Notes under the pieces: generated by a model
Seen by the model: the letters and a program-made list of their open reading frames with translations, nothing else
Told to the model about the DNA's origin: nothing
Database searches by the model: none
From: Rhodocollybia butyracea
Lineage: Eukaryota > Basidiomycota > Agaricomycetes > Agaricales > Omphalotaceae
DNA length: 31,326 bases
Direction of reading: 5' to 3'
Assembly (NCBI GenBank): GCA_015501585.1
Contig: JADNRY010000686.1
Location: 1 to 31,326 of the forward strand
Made by a program: the position numbers and the translations under genes
Shown: piece by piece, positions 30,990-31,326 of the stretch
Position numbering within the stretch: position 1 is the stretch's first letter
How the letters are laid out: each line of letters opens with the position of its first letter

Positions 30990-31326
30990 ATACAACCTAT
31001 GCTCACTTCTTTCCCTCTTATCGACCTGTTGTTACTATACCATTCATTTAATTATGTGTACTCTCATATACTTCTATAGCGCAAAATAATCATGTACATC
31101 CATAGAACGACGGAGGTGTTACCTCTACAATGCAACATAATCATGTACTTATTTCAGAGCTTATGCTGTGCCAGAATGCACATCTTTCAGCCAGTGCACC
31201 AGTAACGTCCTCCATTGCAACAGCTCCGGGGTGTAAAAGAATTCGAGACTCCCTGATTTGGTATCGGTTACAGGCTTCATATTTCATGTAAGAACATTTT
31301 CAGACTCGAATGGAAGTACACCTCAC
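30990..31326. other. Downstream intergenic, no gene seen
   Basis: The window end is AT-rich with no supported reading frame. A gene could begin or end just beyond it. Confidence 0.4.

Overview
The window looks like nuclear DNA of a mushroom-forming basidiomycete (Agaricomycetes). Genes are split by many short GT-AG introns (about 45-75 nt). The protein families are fungal: an Rsc7-type chromatin-remodelling subunit, a Cwc22 splicing factor, a small oligopeptide transporter, a fungal DUF2235 hydrolase and an Agaricomycete-type F-box-like family. All functions are read from translated sequence and remembered family motifs; nothing was searched. Exon joints come from matching splice sites to the expected reading frame.

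Layout. 1-1518 (+): 5'-truncated Rsc7/Swp82-like gene. 2030-11155: a repeat-rich, duplicated block. It holds an intact F-box-like gene (2164-3925, -), a broken paralogue (9300-11155, -), two short inverted-repeat elements with target-site duplications (5205-5807, hAT-like; 6493-6917, unassigned), a duplicated fragment seen at both 2030-2213 and 7105-7365, and a decayed copy of the AP-3 adaptor mu subunit (8155-9085, +). 11731-13199 (+): secreted ACMSD-like amidohydrolase, five exons. 13960-16314 (-): DUF2235 hydrolase, eleven exons. 17460-18877 (+): lysine-rich nuclear protein, possibly Rrn9-like. 19784-21336 (+): PARP-family ADP-ribosyltransferase. 21543-25081 (-): oligopeptide transporter with about 20 exons. 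25457-26610 (-): LACTB2-like metallo-beta-lactamase. 26711-29465 (+): Cwc22. 29878-30912 (+): conserved-looking protein I do not recognise.

The genes do not form an obvious pathway or cluster. The right two thirds is ordinary housekeeping and metabolic content, and the left third is an accessory region shaped by duplication and transposition. Two technical points matter to any reader. First, several conserved genes (RSC7, PARP, LACTB2-like, CWC22, perhaps OPT) carry single-base frameshifts, many at short homopolymers, which look more like assembly errors than true gene death. By contrast the amidohydrolase, the DUF2235 gene and one F-box gene read through cleanly once spliced. Second, three introns in the DUF2235 and OPT genes appear to be GC-AG, and three exons are only 10-13 nt, so automatic gene models here will often be wrong. 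I found no convincing new biological system; the best leads are the AP-3 mu relic with CpG-type decay, the two non-autonomous elements and the unusual splicing.
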